Shown here in pieces: positions 1 through 8,898 of a DNA stretch of 64,000 nt. Below the pieces are notes generated by a model, which was given only the letters and a program-made list of their open reading frames with translations, was not told the origin of the DNA and made no database searches. The stretch is from Chlorobium sp. (lineage in GTDB: Bacteria > Bacteroidota > Chlorobiia > Chlorobiales > Chlorobiaceae), in NCBI GenBank assembly GCA_028282595.1, contig JANQHQ010000014.1, positions 1 through 64,000 of the forward strand, in the 5' to 3' direction. The first letter of the stretch is position 1. The number at the start of each line of letters is the position of its first letter. Position numbers and translations under genes: made by a program.

Positions 1-165
1 GATAACATCGGGGTTCGCCGTCGGCGTCGGTATCGCTATCGAAACCACCGCCGGTTCGAGCAGACACGAAACCTCTGTTCATCGGCAACCGCTTTCTACA
101 AAAGCACTTGCCAACCGCCTGGCGCAAACTGCATACTGCCAACCGCTAACCGGTTCCCCTCCACA

Positions 166-273
166 GTACGGGCGAAAAATTTTTCGCCCCTACGGTCGTC
201 GTGAACACCCGTGCAATCCGCGGGGACAATAAAACCTGTCGATCACCAGCCAATCGCGCCCCTACAAAAGGTA
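166..273 (-). repeat. REP pair (two GTAG-footed palindromes)
   Basis: Positions 166-193 form a perfect palindrome (GGGCGAAAAA/TTTTTCGCCC) which on the minus strand begins with GTAG. A second GTAG-footed sequence lies at about 237-273 on the same strand, with short CGAT/ATCG arms. The first resembles the elements at 13142-13173 and 50909-50936. A GTAG foot beside a hairpin is the hallmark of REP sequences processed by RAYT transposases, and one is encoded at 13187-13822. The rest of 1-335 shows no gene. Confidence 0.7.
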
Positions 274-335
274 AAAGTAAAAGGTCGAAAAATTGCTGAC
301 TGCCGACTTTAAAGCGAATTGTCAGGGCCCCAAAA

Positions 336-412
336 TGGTGGTGAGGGAGGGATTTGAACCCTCGACCTCAGGGTTATGAATCCTGTGCTCTAACCAACTG
401 AGCTACCTCACC
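336..412 (-). tRNA. tRNA-Met (CAT)
   Basis: On the minus strand the sequence folds as a 77-nt tRNA. The acceptor stem pairs GGTGAGG with CCTCACC, the anticodon loop TTCATAA gives CAT, the T-arm has the canonical GGTTCAAATCC form, and the 3' CCA is encoded (complement of 336-338). The short variable loop is typical of elongator tRNAs. CAT could also be the lysidine-modified tRNA-Ile2; I favour Met but cannot exclude it. Confidence 0.93.
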
Positions 413-484
413 ATAACCGAACTGTCGCAGGGCAGCTAATATACATAAACCCGTTGTGCGGCGCAACGCTTTTTTCGCGGGTCT

Positions 485-1243
485 TCATTTTTTTTCGGTT
501 TCCGGCAACTCCCGTTCGGCCTGCAGCTTTGCGAGAATTGCCTCGGCGAGATGGATGTCTTCCGGGGTCGTGATCTTTATGTTGTGATACCCCGTTTCGT
601 AGATCCTGATGTTCTGCTCAGGGAAGAATTTTTCGACAAGGGCGGCGTCGTCGGTGGAGTAACACTCTTCGAGCCTTGCGTGGTGGTGGGCCTGAATGAG
701 CAGACGCGAAGCGAATCCCTGAGGCGTCTGTACCTGGACGAGACGGCTGCGTTCGAGGGTTTCGCCGAAAAAATCCGGATTGTCGCCGATGTACTTGATG
801 GTGTCCTTCGGCCTGGTCGCGGGTACGCAGGCGCCGTGCTTCTCCGACAGAGCCGAAATGTCGTCGATCTCTTCCGGCTGGATGAACGGCCTTGCGCCGT
901 CGTGGACGAGGATAGCATCGGGAAGGACGGCCGATCCGGCGCGAATGTCCCGCTCGATGCGCTCGATGCAGTTGTAGATCGAGTCCTGACGCTCTTTTCC
1001 TCCCGGGAGGACGGCCCTGATTTTGGAAAAACCGTTCCGCTCCCCCATGAGGCTCAGCGTTTCGATGGCTTCGGGTTTGGTGGCGATGTAAACGGCTTCG
1101 ACCGACGACGCGCGTTCGAATGCGGAGAGCGTGTGATGGATGACGGGGTGTCCGCCGATTTCGAGAAACTGCTTGCTGAAGCCCCCCTTGAGCTTCATCC
1201 GTTTTCCCACGCCGCTGGCGGCGATTATGGCGTATGAACCCAT
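485..1243 (-). CDS. ispD: 2-C-methyl-D-erythritol 4-phosphate cytidylyltransferase
   Basis: IspD makes CDP-methylerythritol from MEP and CTP in the non-mevalonate isoprenoid pathway, which supplies chlorophyll side chains, carotenoids and quinones. At 252 aa it has normal family length. Visible motifs are the N-terminal nucleotide-binding loop AASGVGKRM, KQF, HDGARPF (about residue 112), TPQGF, STDDA and the C-terminal NIKITTPED. It lies 60 bp downstream of queA on the same strand and may be co-transcribed with it. The start at 1243 puts the glycine-rich loop within ten residues of the N-terminus, as expected. Confidence 0.95.
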   Translation of the reverse strand: MGSYAIIAASGVGKRMKLKGGFSKQFLEIGGHPVIHHTLSAFERASSVEAVYIATKPEAIETLSLMGERNGFSKIRAVLPGGKERQDSIYNCIERIERDIRAGSAVLPDAILVHDGARPFIQPEEIDDISALSEKHGACVPATRPKDTIKYIGDNPDFFGETLERSRLVQVQTPQGFASRLLIQAHHHARLEECYSTDDAALVEKFFPEQNIRIYETGYHNIKITTPEDIHLAEAILAKLQAERELPETEKK

Positions 1244-1303
1244 ACCTCTTCTGATCGTTTCAGGTTGCTCCGTAAACAGGCGTAAGAGCGGCGTCGCCGT
1301 CCG

Positions 1304-2344
1304 TCAGTGAATGAACATGGCGTCGCCGTAGGCAAGGAAGCGGTAGCTTTTTTTTAGGGCGGTCTTGTAGGCTTCCATCAGGAAGCGGTGCTCCGCGAAT
1401 GCGCTGACCATCATGAGAAGGGTCGTTTCCGGCTGTTGGAAGTTCGTCAGGAGCGCGTCGGTGACCTTGAACTGGTAAGGAGGGTAGATGAACTTGTCCG
1501 TCCAGCCCTGACCGAACTTGATTTTGCCCTCGACCGTGGCGTTTGCTTCGAGGACCCTGCAGGTTGTCGTTCCCACGGCGATAACCCTGCCCGATTTTCT
1601 CATTTTGGTGTCGTTTATCTCCATGGCGGTCTGGTAGGGAATATTGAAATATTCCGAATCCATCTTGTGCTTGGAGACATCCTCGACCTCGATGGCGTTG
1701 AACGAACTGAGGCTCGGGTGGAGGGTGACCGGCAGGATTTTAACCCCCTTTTTCCGGATCTGTTCCAGAATCGGCATGGTGAAGTGCAGGCCGGCCATGG
1801 GTGCGACCACCGCGCCGGTCTGCGATGCGTAGACCGTCTGGTAGTCCTCACGGTCCGCCGTGTCCGGCTTCCGGGTGAAGTAGGGCGGTAGCGGGACGGT
1901 GCCGATTTTCTCCACGAGTTCGAAAACGTCGATCTCGGGATTCAGGAAACGGATGGTGCGTCCGCGCGAGGTGGTGTTGTCGACGACCTCGGCCACAACG
2001 TCTTCCTGGAAATAAATTTTGTTGCCCACGCGCACTTTCCTTGCCGGATCGACAAGCACGTCCCACAATCCCGCCTCCTTGTTCAGCTCGCGCAGCAGAA
2101 ATACCTCGATTTTCGCGTCGGTTTTTTCTTTCTGTCCGAAAATTTTTGCCGGAAAGACCCTGCTGTTATTGAGTATGAGCAGATCCCCCTTCTTGAAAAA
2201 AGAGACGATATCACTGAATTCCTTGTGTTCGACGTCCTTTTTTCTCCGGCTCAGAACCATGAGCTTGCATGTGTCCCTGGGAGAGGAGGGGCGGTCCGCT
2301 ACTCTGGTTTTCGGCAGATTGTATCGAAAGTTTGAAAGGCGCAT
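1304..2344 (-). CDS. queA: S-adenosylmethionine:tRNA ribosyltransferase-isomerase
   Basis: QueA transfers the ribosyl part of SAM to preQ1 at the wobble position of tRNA to form epoxyqueuosine. At 346 aa it is full length. Family segments are the N-terminal FRYNLPKTRVADRP region, DLLILNNSRVFPAKI, PLPPYF, DREDYQTVYA followed by GAVVAPMAGLHFT, GTTTCRVLE and the C-terminal LLTNFQQPETTLLMMVSAF. The usual glycine of the YNLP region and the aromatic cluster are intact. It lies upstream of ispD. The 118 bp ahead of it separate it from the sugar module. Confidence 0.96.
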   Translation of the reverse strand: MRLSNFRYNLPKTRVADRPSSPRDTCKLMVLSRRKKDVEHKEFSDIVSFFKKGDLLILNNSRVFPAKIFGQKEKTDAKIEVFLLRELNKEAGLWDVLVDPARKVRVGNKIYFQEDVVAEVVDNTTSRGRTIRFLNPEIDVFELVEKIGTVPLPPYFTRKPDTADREDYQTVYASQTGAVVAPMAGLHFTMPILEQIRKKGVKILPVTLHPSLSSFNAIEVEDVSKHKMDSEYFNIPYQTAMEINDTKMRKSGRVIAVGTTTCRVLEANATVEGKIKFGQGWTDKFIYPPYQFKVTDALLTNFQQPETTLLMMVSAFAEHRFLMEAYKTALKKSYRFLAYGDAMFIH

Positions 2345-2462
2345 AGTGATCTCGGGGGCAATGAGCTAATCGGAAAACGGCAAAAAAATAAAGTGTTAAT
2401 ATATACCCTTTCCTCAGGAAAATACAAACCGGGGCGTGTGTCCCGCTTCCGGCCCCTGCTCC

Positions 2463-5400
2463 CTAGCGGGCGAGGGAAGCGGGGCTTGAAGTCGAGACGG
2501 TTTCTTCCTGCCCCGCGATACGGACGGTTTCGGTTTCACGGGGACTTTCGAGGAGTTCCACCGAGATCCGTTCCGTGCCGATGACGATGCGGTAGAGGCT
2601 CCGGCGGAAAAGGATCCGGAGCTCGAGCGATCGCCAGTGCCCGGGCAGATTCGGGTGTACGTTGAGGATGTCGTCGTCGAACGAGATTCCGGCGAAATAG
2701 CGGACCGTCACGTCGACGGTGCCTCCCATGACCCCGCAGTGGATTCCTTCCTGGGTGGTGCCGCCCTGGGTATCCTTCAGATCGCTTTTGAGGGATTCCT
2801 CGAACCATTTCCAGGCGGTTTCGTGGCCGTCGTGCAGGTAGCTGGAAATGACGGCGTGAACGACCTTGCTGAGCGTCGAGCCGTGGCTGGTGCGTGGTTC
2901 GTAATAGGTATAGTTGTCCCGAACCATCTTCAGGGGATCCTGCACGGGGTGACCGTTTTTCTCGAGGATGTGGCGTACCTCGACGGGGGAGAGCGCATAG
3001 AAGGTCATGAGCACGTCGGCCTGCTTGGCTACCTTGTAGTTGTCGGGGGAGTCCCCCTCGGCCTTGAGTATCCTGTCCATGCGGTGGATGTTGTCGTACT
3101 TCTTCCTGTAGGCATCCCAGTCGAGCTCCTTGAGGGACATGTAGCCGTCGAACTGTTCCAGAATGCCCTCCTTCGTGACGATGATGTGCATGTTGGAACA
3201 GATTGCGTCCCACTCCTCGATCTCGTCGTAGCCGAGGTTGATGTTCGTGACCAGCCAGTCCATGGCCGACGGGTTGAGCGTTCTGGCGAGCTCGACCGAT
3301 TTTTCGAGCAGCCACGCGACCATGATGTTCGTGTATGCGTTGTCCCTAAGCCCGTCGCGGTTGCTGCCGGGAGGTTTTTCATGGAACTCGTCGGGTCCCA
3401 TGACGCCTTCGATGTGGTACTTGCCGCTGTCGGGGAGGTGCCGGGCGATGCCGGCCCAGAAACGGGCGATTTCGAACATCATTTCCGCGCCGTACTGCTG
3501 CAGGAATTCGGTGTCGCCGGTATCGTGAACGTAGCGCCAGGTATTGTAGAAAACCGCGATCGAAACGTGCCGCTGGTTCCTGCTCAGGTCGGGGCCCCAG
3601 GCGCCGCTCTGCGGATTGTAATGCACGATCTGCGTTTCCTCCCCGCCGTCGTCCGCCGTCTGCCAGGGGAACATGGCGCCCTTGTAGCCGTTTTCCCGGG
3701 CATAGGTTCTCGCGGCGTCGAGCCGTCTGTAGCGGTAGAGCAGGAGCGCTTTCGCGATATCGGGGAAGTGCAGCGTGAAGAAGGGGAGAATGTAAATTTC
3801 GTCCCAGAAAATATGACCGCGGTAGGCTTCGCCGTTGAGGCCGCGCGCAGGCATCCCGGCGTCGAGCCCGGGGTTGTGCGGCGAGGCCGTGCCCATGAGG
3901 TGGTAGATGTGGAAGCGGAGGGCCTTCTGGCTGAAACGGTCTCCGTCGATCACGATATCGCCTCTTTTCCAGATCGTTTCCCATGCCCGTTCGTGGGCTT
4001 CGAGCAGTTCCCCGAAGCTTCCCGCCGAAGCCAGGGCTTCTTCTCCGGCGGCGACGGGGTCTTCGTTATCCGTGTCGAGCGACGTGTGGATTGTGACGAT
4101 TTTATCGATCGCGCACTCCTGGTTCGGCGAGAGACGGACCTTGAAGAGCTCCGCGACATACCGGGGTGAGGATTCCACTGTTTTTTCGGCCGGGACGGTT
4201 TCTCCCGAAACGGAAAGGCCGGTTCTGGCGTGCATGACGATCTGGTAGTTCGACGTGCCGGTCTGTACGTGCAGCATGACCCCGCTCCCGGCTTCGCCCC
4301 CCGCGACATGTTCCAGATGGTCGGAAGAGAGGGTGCTGTAGCGGGCGACACCCTTGTTTTCAATCCGGCCGTCGACGGCGGAGCGGAATTCGATCTCTCC
4401 CGAATAGTTGATCGGGGTGAAGCGGAACTGCAGGGCGCAGAGGTGCGGATTGTCCATGCTCGCGATGCGACTGCTCGATATCCGGCTGATTCTGCCGAGA
4501 TTGTCCTGGATGACGATCTCCCGGCTCATGACCGCGTTCTGAATGTCGAGATCCTGACGGTAGCTCAGGATAGTCTGCTCGAACGGATCGATGAAGTCGC
4601 CGCAGCAGATCCTGAATTCAACCGGGAGCCAGTTCGGGCAGTTGACGAAATCGTTGTTGAAGATGGTCTGGCCGTGTACATCGGACGGCAGCTTGTTGAA
4701 AACGCCGGCGATGTAGGTGCCGGGATAGTGGTGTTCGGAAGCCTTCGAGCCCTCATAGGCGCCGCGTGTGCCGAGGTAGCCGTTGCCGACGGCCGTAAGG
4801 GTTTCGCGCAGCTTTTCCTCATCCGGATCGAATCCGGAGTAGGTCAGGTTCCATCCATCCTCCTTCAGGCCGGTTTCGAACCACTCCATGAGGTTGTCCA
4901 CGGTGATTTCCGCCAGGTCGCGCACCACGATGTCTGCGCCGTTCTCCCTCAGTTTCGAGCCGGCGATCTCCCGGGCTATGCCGAGCACCATGCCGAAATT
5001 GCCTGCCGAACCGGCCTGAACGCCGGAAATTGCATCCTCGACGACCACGCAGTCGTGGGGGTGCAGGCCGAGATTGTCCGCGGCGGTGGTGAAGATGTCG
5101 GGGTTCGGTTTGCCTTTCAGCCCCATTTCGATCGACACCTCTCCGTCCACCCGGGTTTCGAAAAGATCCTCGAGTTTCGCGAGCTCCAGAATGAGCTTGC
5201 AGTTACGGCTCGAAGAGGCGATTCCCGTGCGGATGCCCCTGGAGCGAAGCTCCCTGATGAGGTCCACGGAGCTCTGGAACACCTCGGGGCCCTCCTCTAC
5301 GAGGATTTTCGTGAAGACCTCGTTCTTGCGGTTGCCGAGACCGCAGACGGTGGGTATGCTTGGAACGTCGTCGAGCTCACCGAACGGCAGTTCGATATCC

Positions 5401-5615
5401 CTGGAATCAAGGAAACTCTTCACGCCCTGCATTCGGGGTTTGCCGTCGACGTAGTTCAGGTAATCGGAAGCCGGATCGAAAGGAACGAACGGTTCGCTGT
5501 TGGCCTCCGTGTATTCCTTGAGGAAGGTGTTGAACATGGACTCCCATGCGAGACTGTGAATTCTGGCAGTTCCCGTGATGACTCCGTCCAGATCGAAAAT
5601 AACGCCTTTAAGCAT
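2463..5615 (-). CDS. Beta-phosphoglucomutase / GH65 disaccharide phosphorylase fusion
   Basis: A 1050-aa fusion. Residues 1-245 are a HAD phosphoglucomutase: FDLDGVI with nucleophile D8 and acid/base D10, SSSRNC, and KPNPDIF followed by VVEDAISGVQAG. Residues 255-1040 are a GH65 alpha-disaccharide phosphorylase: the GYLGTRGAYEG entry motif, the catalytic-acid region VMGPDEFHE near residue 740, and SHGSTLSK, which in GH65 lines the phosphate site. Family knowledge says GH65 enzymes phosphorolyse trehalose, maltose, kojibiose or nigerose to glucose plus beta-glucose-1-phosphate, and the fused mutase would convert this to glucose-6-phosphate. The preferred disaccharide cannot be read from sequence. 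It follows a HAD protein by 46 bp, so the two probably form an operon. Confidence 0.9.
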   Translation of the reverse strand: MLKGVIFDLDGVITGTARIHSLAWESMFNTFLKEYTEANSEPFVPFDPASDYLNYVDGKPRMQGVKSFLDSRDIELPFGELDDVPSIPTVCGLGNRKNEVFTKILVEEGPEVFQSSVDLIRELRSRGIRTGIASSSRNCKLILELAKLEDLFETRVDGEVSIEMGLKGKPNPDIFTTAADNLGLHPHDCVVVEDAISGVQAGSAGNFGMVLGIAREIAGSKLRENGADIVVRDLAEITVDNLMEWFETGLKEDGWNLTYSGFDPDEEKLRETLTAVGNGYLGTRGAYEGSKASEHHYPGTYIAGVFNKLPSDVHGQTIFNNDFVNCPNWLPVEFRICCGDFIDPFEQTILSYRQDLDIQNAVMSREIVIQDNLGRISRISSSRIASMDNPHLCALQFRFTPINYSGEIEFRSAVDGRIENKGVARYSTLSSDHLEHVAGGEAGSGVMLHVQTGTSNYQIVMHARTGLSVSGETVPAEKTVESSPRYVAELFKVRLSPNQECAIDKIVTIHTSLDTDNEDPVAAGEEALASAGSFGELLEAHERAWETIWKRGDIVIDGDRFSQKALRFHIYHLMGTASPHNPGLDAGMPARGLNGEAYRGHIFWDEIYILPFFTLHFPDIAKALLLYRYRRLDAARTYARENGYKGAMFPWQTADDGGEETQIVHYNPQSGAWGPDLSRNQRHVSIAVFYNTWRYVHDTGDTEFLQQYGAEMMFEIARFWAGIARHLPDSGKYHIEGVMGPDEFHEKPPGSNRDGLRDNAYTNIMVAWLLEKSVELARTLNPSAMDWLVTNINLGYDEIEEWDAICSNMHIIVTKEGILEQFDGYMSLKELDWDAYRKKYDNIHRMDRILKAEGDSPDNYKVAKQADVLMTFYALSPVEVRHILEKNGHPVQDPLKMVRDNYTYYEPRTSHGSTLSKVVHAVISSYLHDGHETAWKWFEESLKSDLKDTQGGTTQEGIHCGVMGGTVDVTVRYFAGISFDDDILNVHPNLPGHWRSLELRILFRRSLYRIVIGTERISVELLESPRETETVRIAGQEETVSTSSPASLAR

Positions 5616-5661
5616 AGTGTTTCCCAGCGGTTGTGAGCAGGTTAAAAAAAACGGCCGGACG

Positions 5662-6936
5662 CTAGAGCGAATGCAGGCCCAGAATGGTCAGGAGGATATC
5701 GGGTGAAGGCACGATCATGCTCTGCGGACAGATGCTCTTTACCGTTTCCTCCAGTTGTTCATCTTTCGTTACGAAAATCGCCCATACGTCGCCACAGATG
5801 TCCATCGCTTTCTGGAGCATCGGTATGTCGGAGTAGGTGTCTCCGCAAACAAGGTTGGGTTCTCGACCGTTATCCCGGTCGTTATCTCTGATGCCGATGG
5901 ATCTGCAAATAAACTCCAGCCCGTCCCCCTTGTCGAAGTCCTTGTGCGCATCGTGCCCGGCCGTATCTATCGTCAGGATGATTTCGATATCGAGGCCGGT
6001 GTCCTCGATGCGGAAAATCTGTTTTTCGGGATCGATCTCCCGGACGATGCCCTTGACTTTCTCGAGGAACGCGGCCGATTCGTCGGCGTTGATCGAACGG
6101 GTGATGTCCTGGCGGGCGACGGTTGTCTGACCGAACTTGAACTGCAGGGCGGAACCGATGAAGTTGAATTTTTCAAATGCCGGGTCTTCGAGGAGCAGCC
6201 GGAGCCGGTCGTTGAGAAGCTGGATGAGCTGCTCTTTCCGCTCATCTATGGGATAGCTGTGGAAAACGCCGTCCGGGGAGATGAACTCCCGTCCTTTCGA
6301 ACCGGCGTAGTAGAAGATGTCCTCGGGGTTGATCGAGACGTTCAGAATGCCGAAATCCTTCAGCGGCGCCGAGGTGATGAAGATAGGGTGACGGCAGCAG
6401 TTTTTCGCGAAACGGGAGAGAAAGACCGCGTTGTATATCGGCTGTATGGATGAACGGTAACGGCCGCAGTAGTTGTTCGTCGTGCCGTCGCGGTCGGTGA
6501 TGAAGGCGTTGAAGCGTTTGCCGCGCAGCATGGCGATGCCTTCGTTGACATAGGCGCGGAAGTCGGGAATGAACTTGGCGAGGTAGTTGAAGAAGTGGTC
6601 CTCGCCGTATTCGAGGTAGTAGATGTCTTTTTTCAGCTCCCGGATTTCGTAGGTGAGATCGACCTCTATCTGTTTTCTGCCGTCGAGACGCAGCACCCTC
6701 TGGCCGGTATAGTCGTCGATATGAATGGTTTCAAGAGAGTAGAGCGCGTTTTTGAGGGATTCGATGCACTGATGACCGACCACCCGCTGCTTCATGATGT
6801 TGCGCACGATGGGTTCGCGCAGATCGCGTGTTTCGGACTTGAGCTGGTAGAGTTCCTTGAGAGTTCGTATGTCCTGAAGTGAGATGGGGTGTCTGCACGT
6901 TTCAAGCTTGTGCTCTTTCAGAATCTGGTTCTGCAT
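5662..6936 (-). CDS. HAD-superfamily phosphatase, trehalose-phosphatase-like
   Basis: A 424-aa cytosolic protein with a helical N-terminal region (1-140) and a HAD core. Motif I is ITDRDGTTNNY near residue 147 (DxDGT), motif II-like is FITSAPL, and motif IV is CGDTYSDIPML near residue 370. The DRDGT plus GDTxSD pattern is typical of Cof/trehalose-6-phosphate phosphatase type HADs. It is first in a likely operon with the GH65/mutase fusion, so a role in making or recycling a storage or compatible-solute disaccharide is inferred. No glycosyltransferase partner is present. The exact substrate is unknown. Confidence 0.65.
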   Translation of the reverse strand: MQNQILKEHKLETCRHPISLQDIRTLKELYQLKSETRDLREPIVRNIMKQRVVGHQCIESLKNALYSLETIHIDDYTGQRVLRLDGRKQIEVDLTYEIRELKKDIYYLEYGEDHFFNYLAKFIPDFRAYVNEGIAMLRGKRFNAFITDRDGTTNNYCGRYRSSIQPIYNAVFLSRFAKNCCRHPIFITSAPLKDFGILNVSINPEDIFYYAGSKGREFISPDGVFHSYPIDERKEQLIQLLNDRLRLLLEDPAFEKFNFIGSALQFKFGQTTVARQDITRSINADESAAFLEKVKGIVREIDPEKQIFRIEDTGLDIEIILTIDTAGHDAHKDFDKGDGLEFICRSIGIRDNDRDNGREPNLVCGDTYSDIPMLQKAMDICGDVWAIFVTKDEQLEETVKSICPQSMIVPSPDILLTILGLHSL

Positions 6937-7048
6937 GTCGGCAACGGGGGTGCTTTTTCAAAGGCATATCGTCAAATCTAACAAAAGATACGGTTTCGGA
7001 GCCCTGTTTTTTCGAAAAAGTAACGCAGGGCGGGAATAGGCGTCGGCC

Positions 7049-7687
7049 TCATGCAAGGCCCGCCTCGCCGAGCGTTTTCCGGATCCGGTCGTGCAGTCTT
7101 TCGGCGCTCTCCGACGCGTCGAGCAGGATGAAGCGTTCCTTTTCCAGCCGGGCGAGCTCCAGATAGCCGTTCCTGACGCGGCGGTAGAAGTCCAGGCCGG
7201 ACTGCTCCATGCGGTCGAGCTCGCCGTCCTCGAAAGCGAGCGGAATCGATTTTTCGGAAAACTTTCTGATAAGCGCGTCTTCCGGGGAGAGGTCGAGGAA
7301 AAAGGTGAAGTCGGGTTTCAGCCCGAAGGTCGCTATGTCGTTTATGGCTCTCAGCATTCCGCCGTCGAGTCCCCGGCCGTATCCCTGATAGGCGGTTGTC
7401 GAGTCGTAAAACCGGTCGACGATCACCACCGTGTTTTTTTTCAGTGCGGGCACGACGACCCGCTGCACCAGTTCGGCCCTGCTGGCGGAAAACAGCAACA
7501 ACTCCCCGACAGGTGTGATGTCGTTCTTGCTTTCGAGAAGGATATCGCGGATTTTTTCGGCGACATCCGTTCCTCCCGGTTCGCGCAGCGTCAGTACGTC
7601 GCGCCCCGCGTCGGTCAGGGCTTTTCGCAGCTTTTTTACCTGGGTCGACTTGCCTGCGCCGTCTATACCCTCGAATGTAATCAACAT
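7049..7687 (-). CDS. tmk: Thymidylate kinase
   Basis: Tmk phosphorylates dTMP to dTDP. The 212-aa protein opens with the P-loop FEGIDGAGKSTQ (residues 5-16), then has the REPGGT motif, the DRFYDSTTAYQGYGRG substrate loop (near 93-108) and FFLDLSPEDAL. Length and motif order are normal for a bacterial Tmk. The gene starts 7 bp after the end of the alpha/beta hydrolase gene on the same strand, so the two are probably co-transcribed. Confidence 0.96.
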   Translation of the reverse strand: MLITFEGIDGAGKSTQVKKLRKALTDAGRDVLTLREPGGTDVAEKIRDILLESKNDITPVGELLLFSASRAELVQRVVVPALKKNTVVIVDRFYDSTTAYQGYGRGLDGGMLRAINDIATFGLKPDFTFFLDLSPEDALIRKFSEKSIPLAFEDGELDRMEQSGLDFYRRVRNGYLELARLEKERFILLDASESAERLHDRIRKTLGEAGLA

Positions 7688-7694
7688 GGCGTGG

Positions 7695-8639
7695 TTACGT
7701 GGTGTTCTTCATGAGGAACCGGGTCACGACAGCGCTGAACGGTTCGGGATGTTCGAGCATCGGGGAGTGACCGCAATTTTCAAAGACATGGAGTTCGGAG
7801 CCCGGTATCTCACGGTGAACGGTACCGGCAACCGATGGGGAAATATACTGATCGTGATCGCCCCATAAAATCAGCACCGGCATGTTCAGCATGTGCAGTC
7901 GTTGCCGTAATCCCGTCCGGGCAAGGTCGAGCCGGCGGTGGTTTCTGTGCAGAACCATGAGCGTTTCGGCGGCTTCGCGGTTTCTGGCGACGAGCAGGTT
8001 TTTCTCGAACGATGCTTCGTCGATCTTTTCCGGGGAGTGAAAGCTCGCCCGGAAAATGGGTTTTGCAACCGATTCGCTGGTTATCAGGGGGCGGAGAACC
8101 TGACGGAACACCGGCCAGTTTATCACTCTCGTCCAGGGAGGAAGTTCGCTGAAACCGTCGGTATTGCTGAGAACCATTTTGCCGAGGGTGCCGGGATGGA
8201 GCAATTCCGTGGCGAGCAGGTATTTGCCGCCCATCGAGTGACCGAGGCCGAACCGTGGGACGCGGCTGTTTCCGGCGGTCTTTTCCACGAACTCCCTGAT
8301 GAGGGACGCGTAGAGCTCGAGCGAGTAGGGTGCTTGTTCCGGTTTGTCGGAATCGCCGAATCCGAGCAGGTCCATCGCGAGCACGCGGAACGAACGCGAA
8401 AGGATCGGCACGGCCTGTTCGAAGATGTCGAGCGAACAGGCGATACCGTGAAGAAGCAGGAGCGAAGGCTTCTCACCTCCCGTATCGATATAACGGTGTC
8501 TGTGACCCTGAAGGGAGATGAAGGATTCCTCGATCGGCATCTGCACGGGCGTTTCAGCGGAAGCTTTCGTCGGACGGAACTGGTTCGTTCCGGCCTGCAT
8601 GTTCAGGAACAACAACCGGTTCGCCGAAAAAGATTCCAC
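7695..8639 (-). CDS. Alpha/beta-fold hydrolase
   Basis: A 314-aa protein with a full alpha/beta-hydrolase core after about 40 non-conserved residues. It has the oxyanion motif LLLHGIACS, the strand-helix MDLLGFGDSDKP, the nucleophile elbow GHSMGG (Ser near 134), the acid in ILWGDHDQY and the histidine in NCGHSPMLEHP. The family includes BchO-like proteins, esterases and C-C hydrolases; nothing here fixes the substrate. It precedes tmk in a tight pair. The 259 bp upstream contain a dispersed repeat (8801-8889) rather than a gene. Confidence 0.85.
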   Translation of the reverse strand: MESFSANRLLFLNMQAGTNQFRPTKASAETPVQMPIEESFISLQGHRHRYIDTGGEKPSLLLLHGIACSLDIFEQAVPILSRSFRVLAMDLLGFGDSDKPEQAPYSLELYASLIREFVEKTAGNSRVPRFGLGHSMGGKYLLATELLHPGTLGKMVLSNTDGFSELPPWTRVINWPVFRQVLRPLITSESVAKPIFRASFHSPEKIDEASFEKNLLVARNREAAETLMVLHRNHRRLDLARTGLRQRLHMLNMPVLILWGDHDQYISPSVAGTVHREIPGSELHVFENCGHSPMLEHPEPFSAVVTRFLMKNTT

Positions 8640-8800
8640 GAATGTTCTCCTTCCCGTGGAAGGGATCGTTTTCGGGAAAACGAACGGTTTCGTCCGGGAT
8701 CAGGGAGTGCCGGTACGCACTCCAAGCGAAAAATACACCCTGGGAACAAAACTGACAATTCCGTCAAACAGGAGAAGCGGGCAATCCGAGAACCAGGCGA

Positions 8801-8889
8801 ACGGAGTCCCGATATAATCGGGATAAACTCCGGAATCCTCATCCCGACTAGTCGGGACAACGCAGCTATCGGATTGCGGAGCAGGTTAT
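8801..8889. repeat. Core of dispersed palindromic element, terminal-repeat-less copy
   Basis: The segment holds two small palindromes in tandem, GTCCCGAT...ATCGGGAT and ATCCCGACTAGTCGGGA, followed by a GGATTGCGGA-type tail. The same order of motifs (GAGTCCCG, CGGGATA, CCCGAC..GTCGGGACAACG) occurs inside 26650-26766 and partly at 60543-60656. This copy lacks recognisable terminal inverted repeats. It occupies most of the gap between the SDR stop and the hydrolase start. Confidence 0.6.
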
Positions 8890-8898
8890 TCGACGGAA

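Noticed and set aside
2637..5636. Long plus-strand open frames opposite the GH65 fusion
   Set aside because: Antisense frames in GC-rich coding DNA, with no family match.
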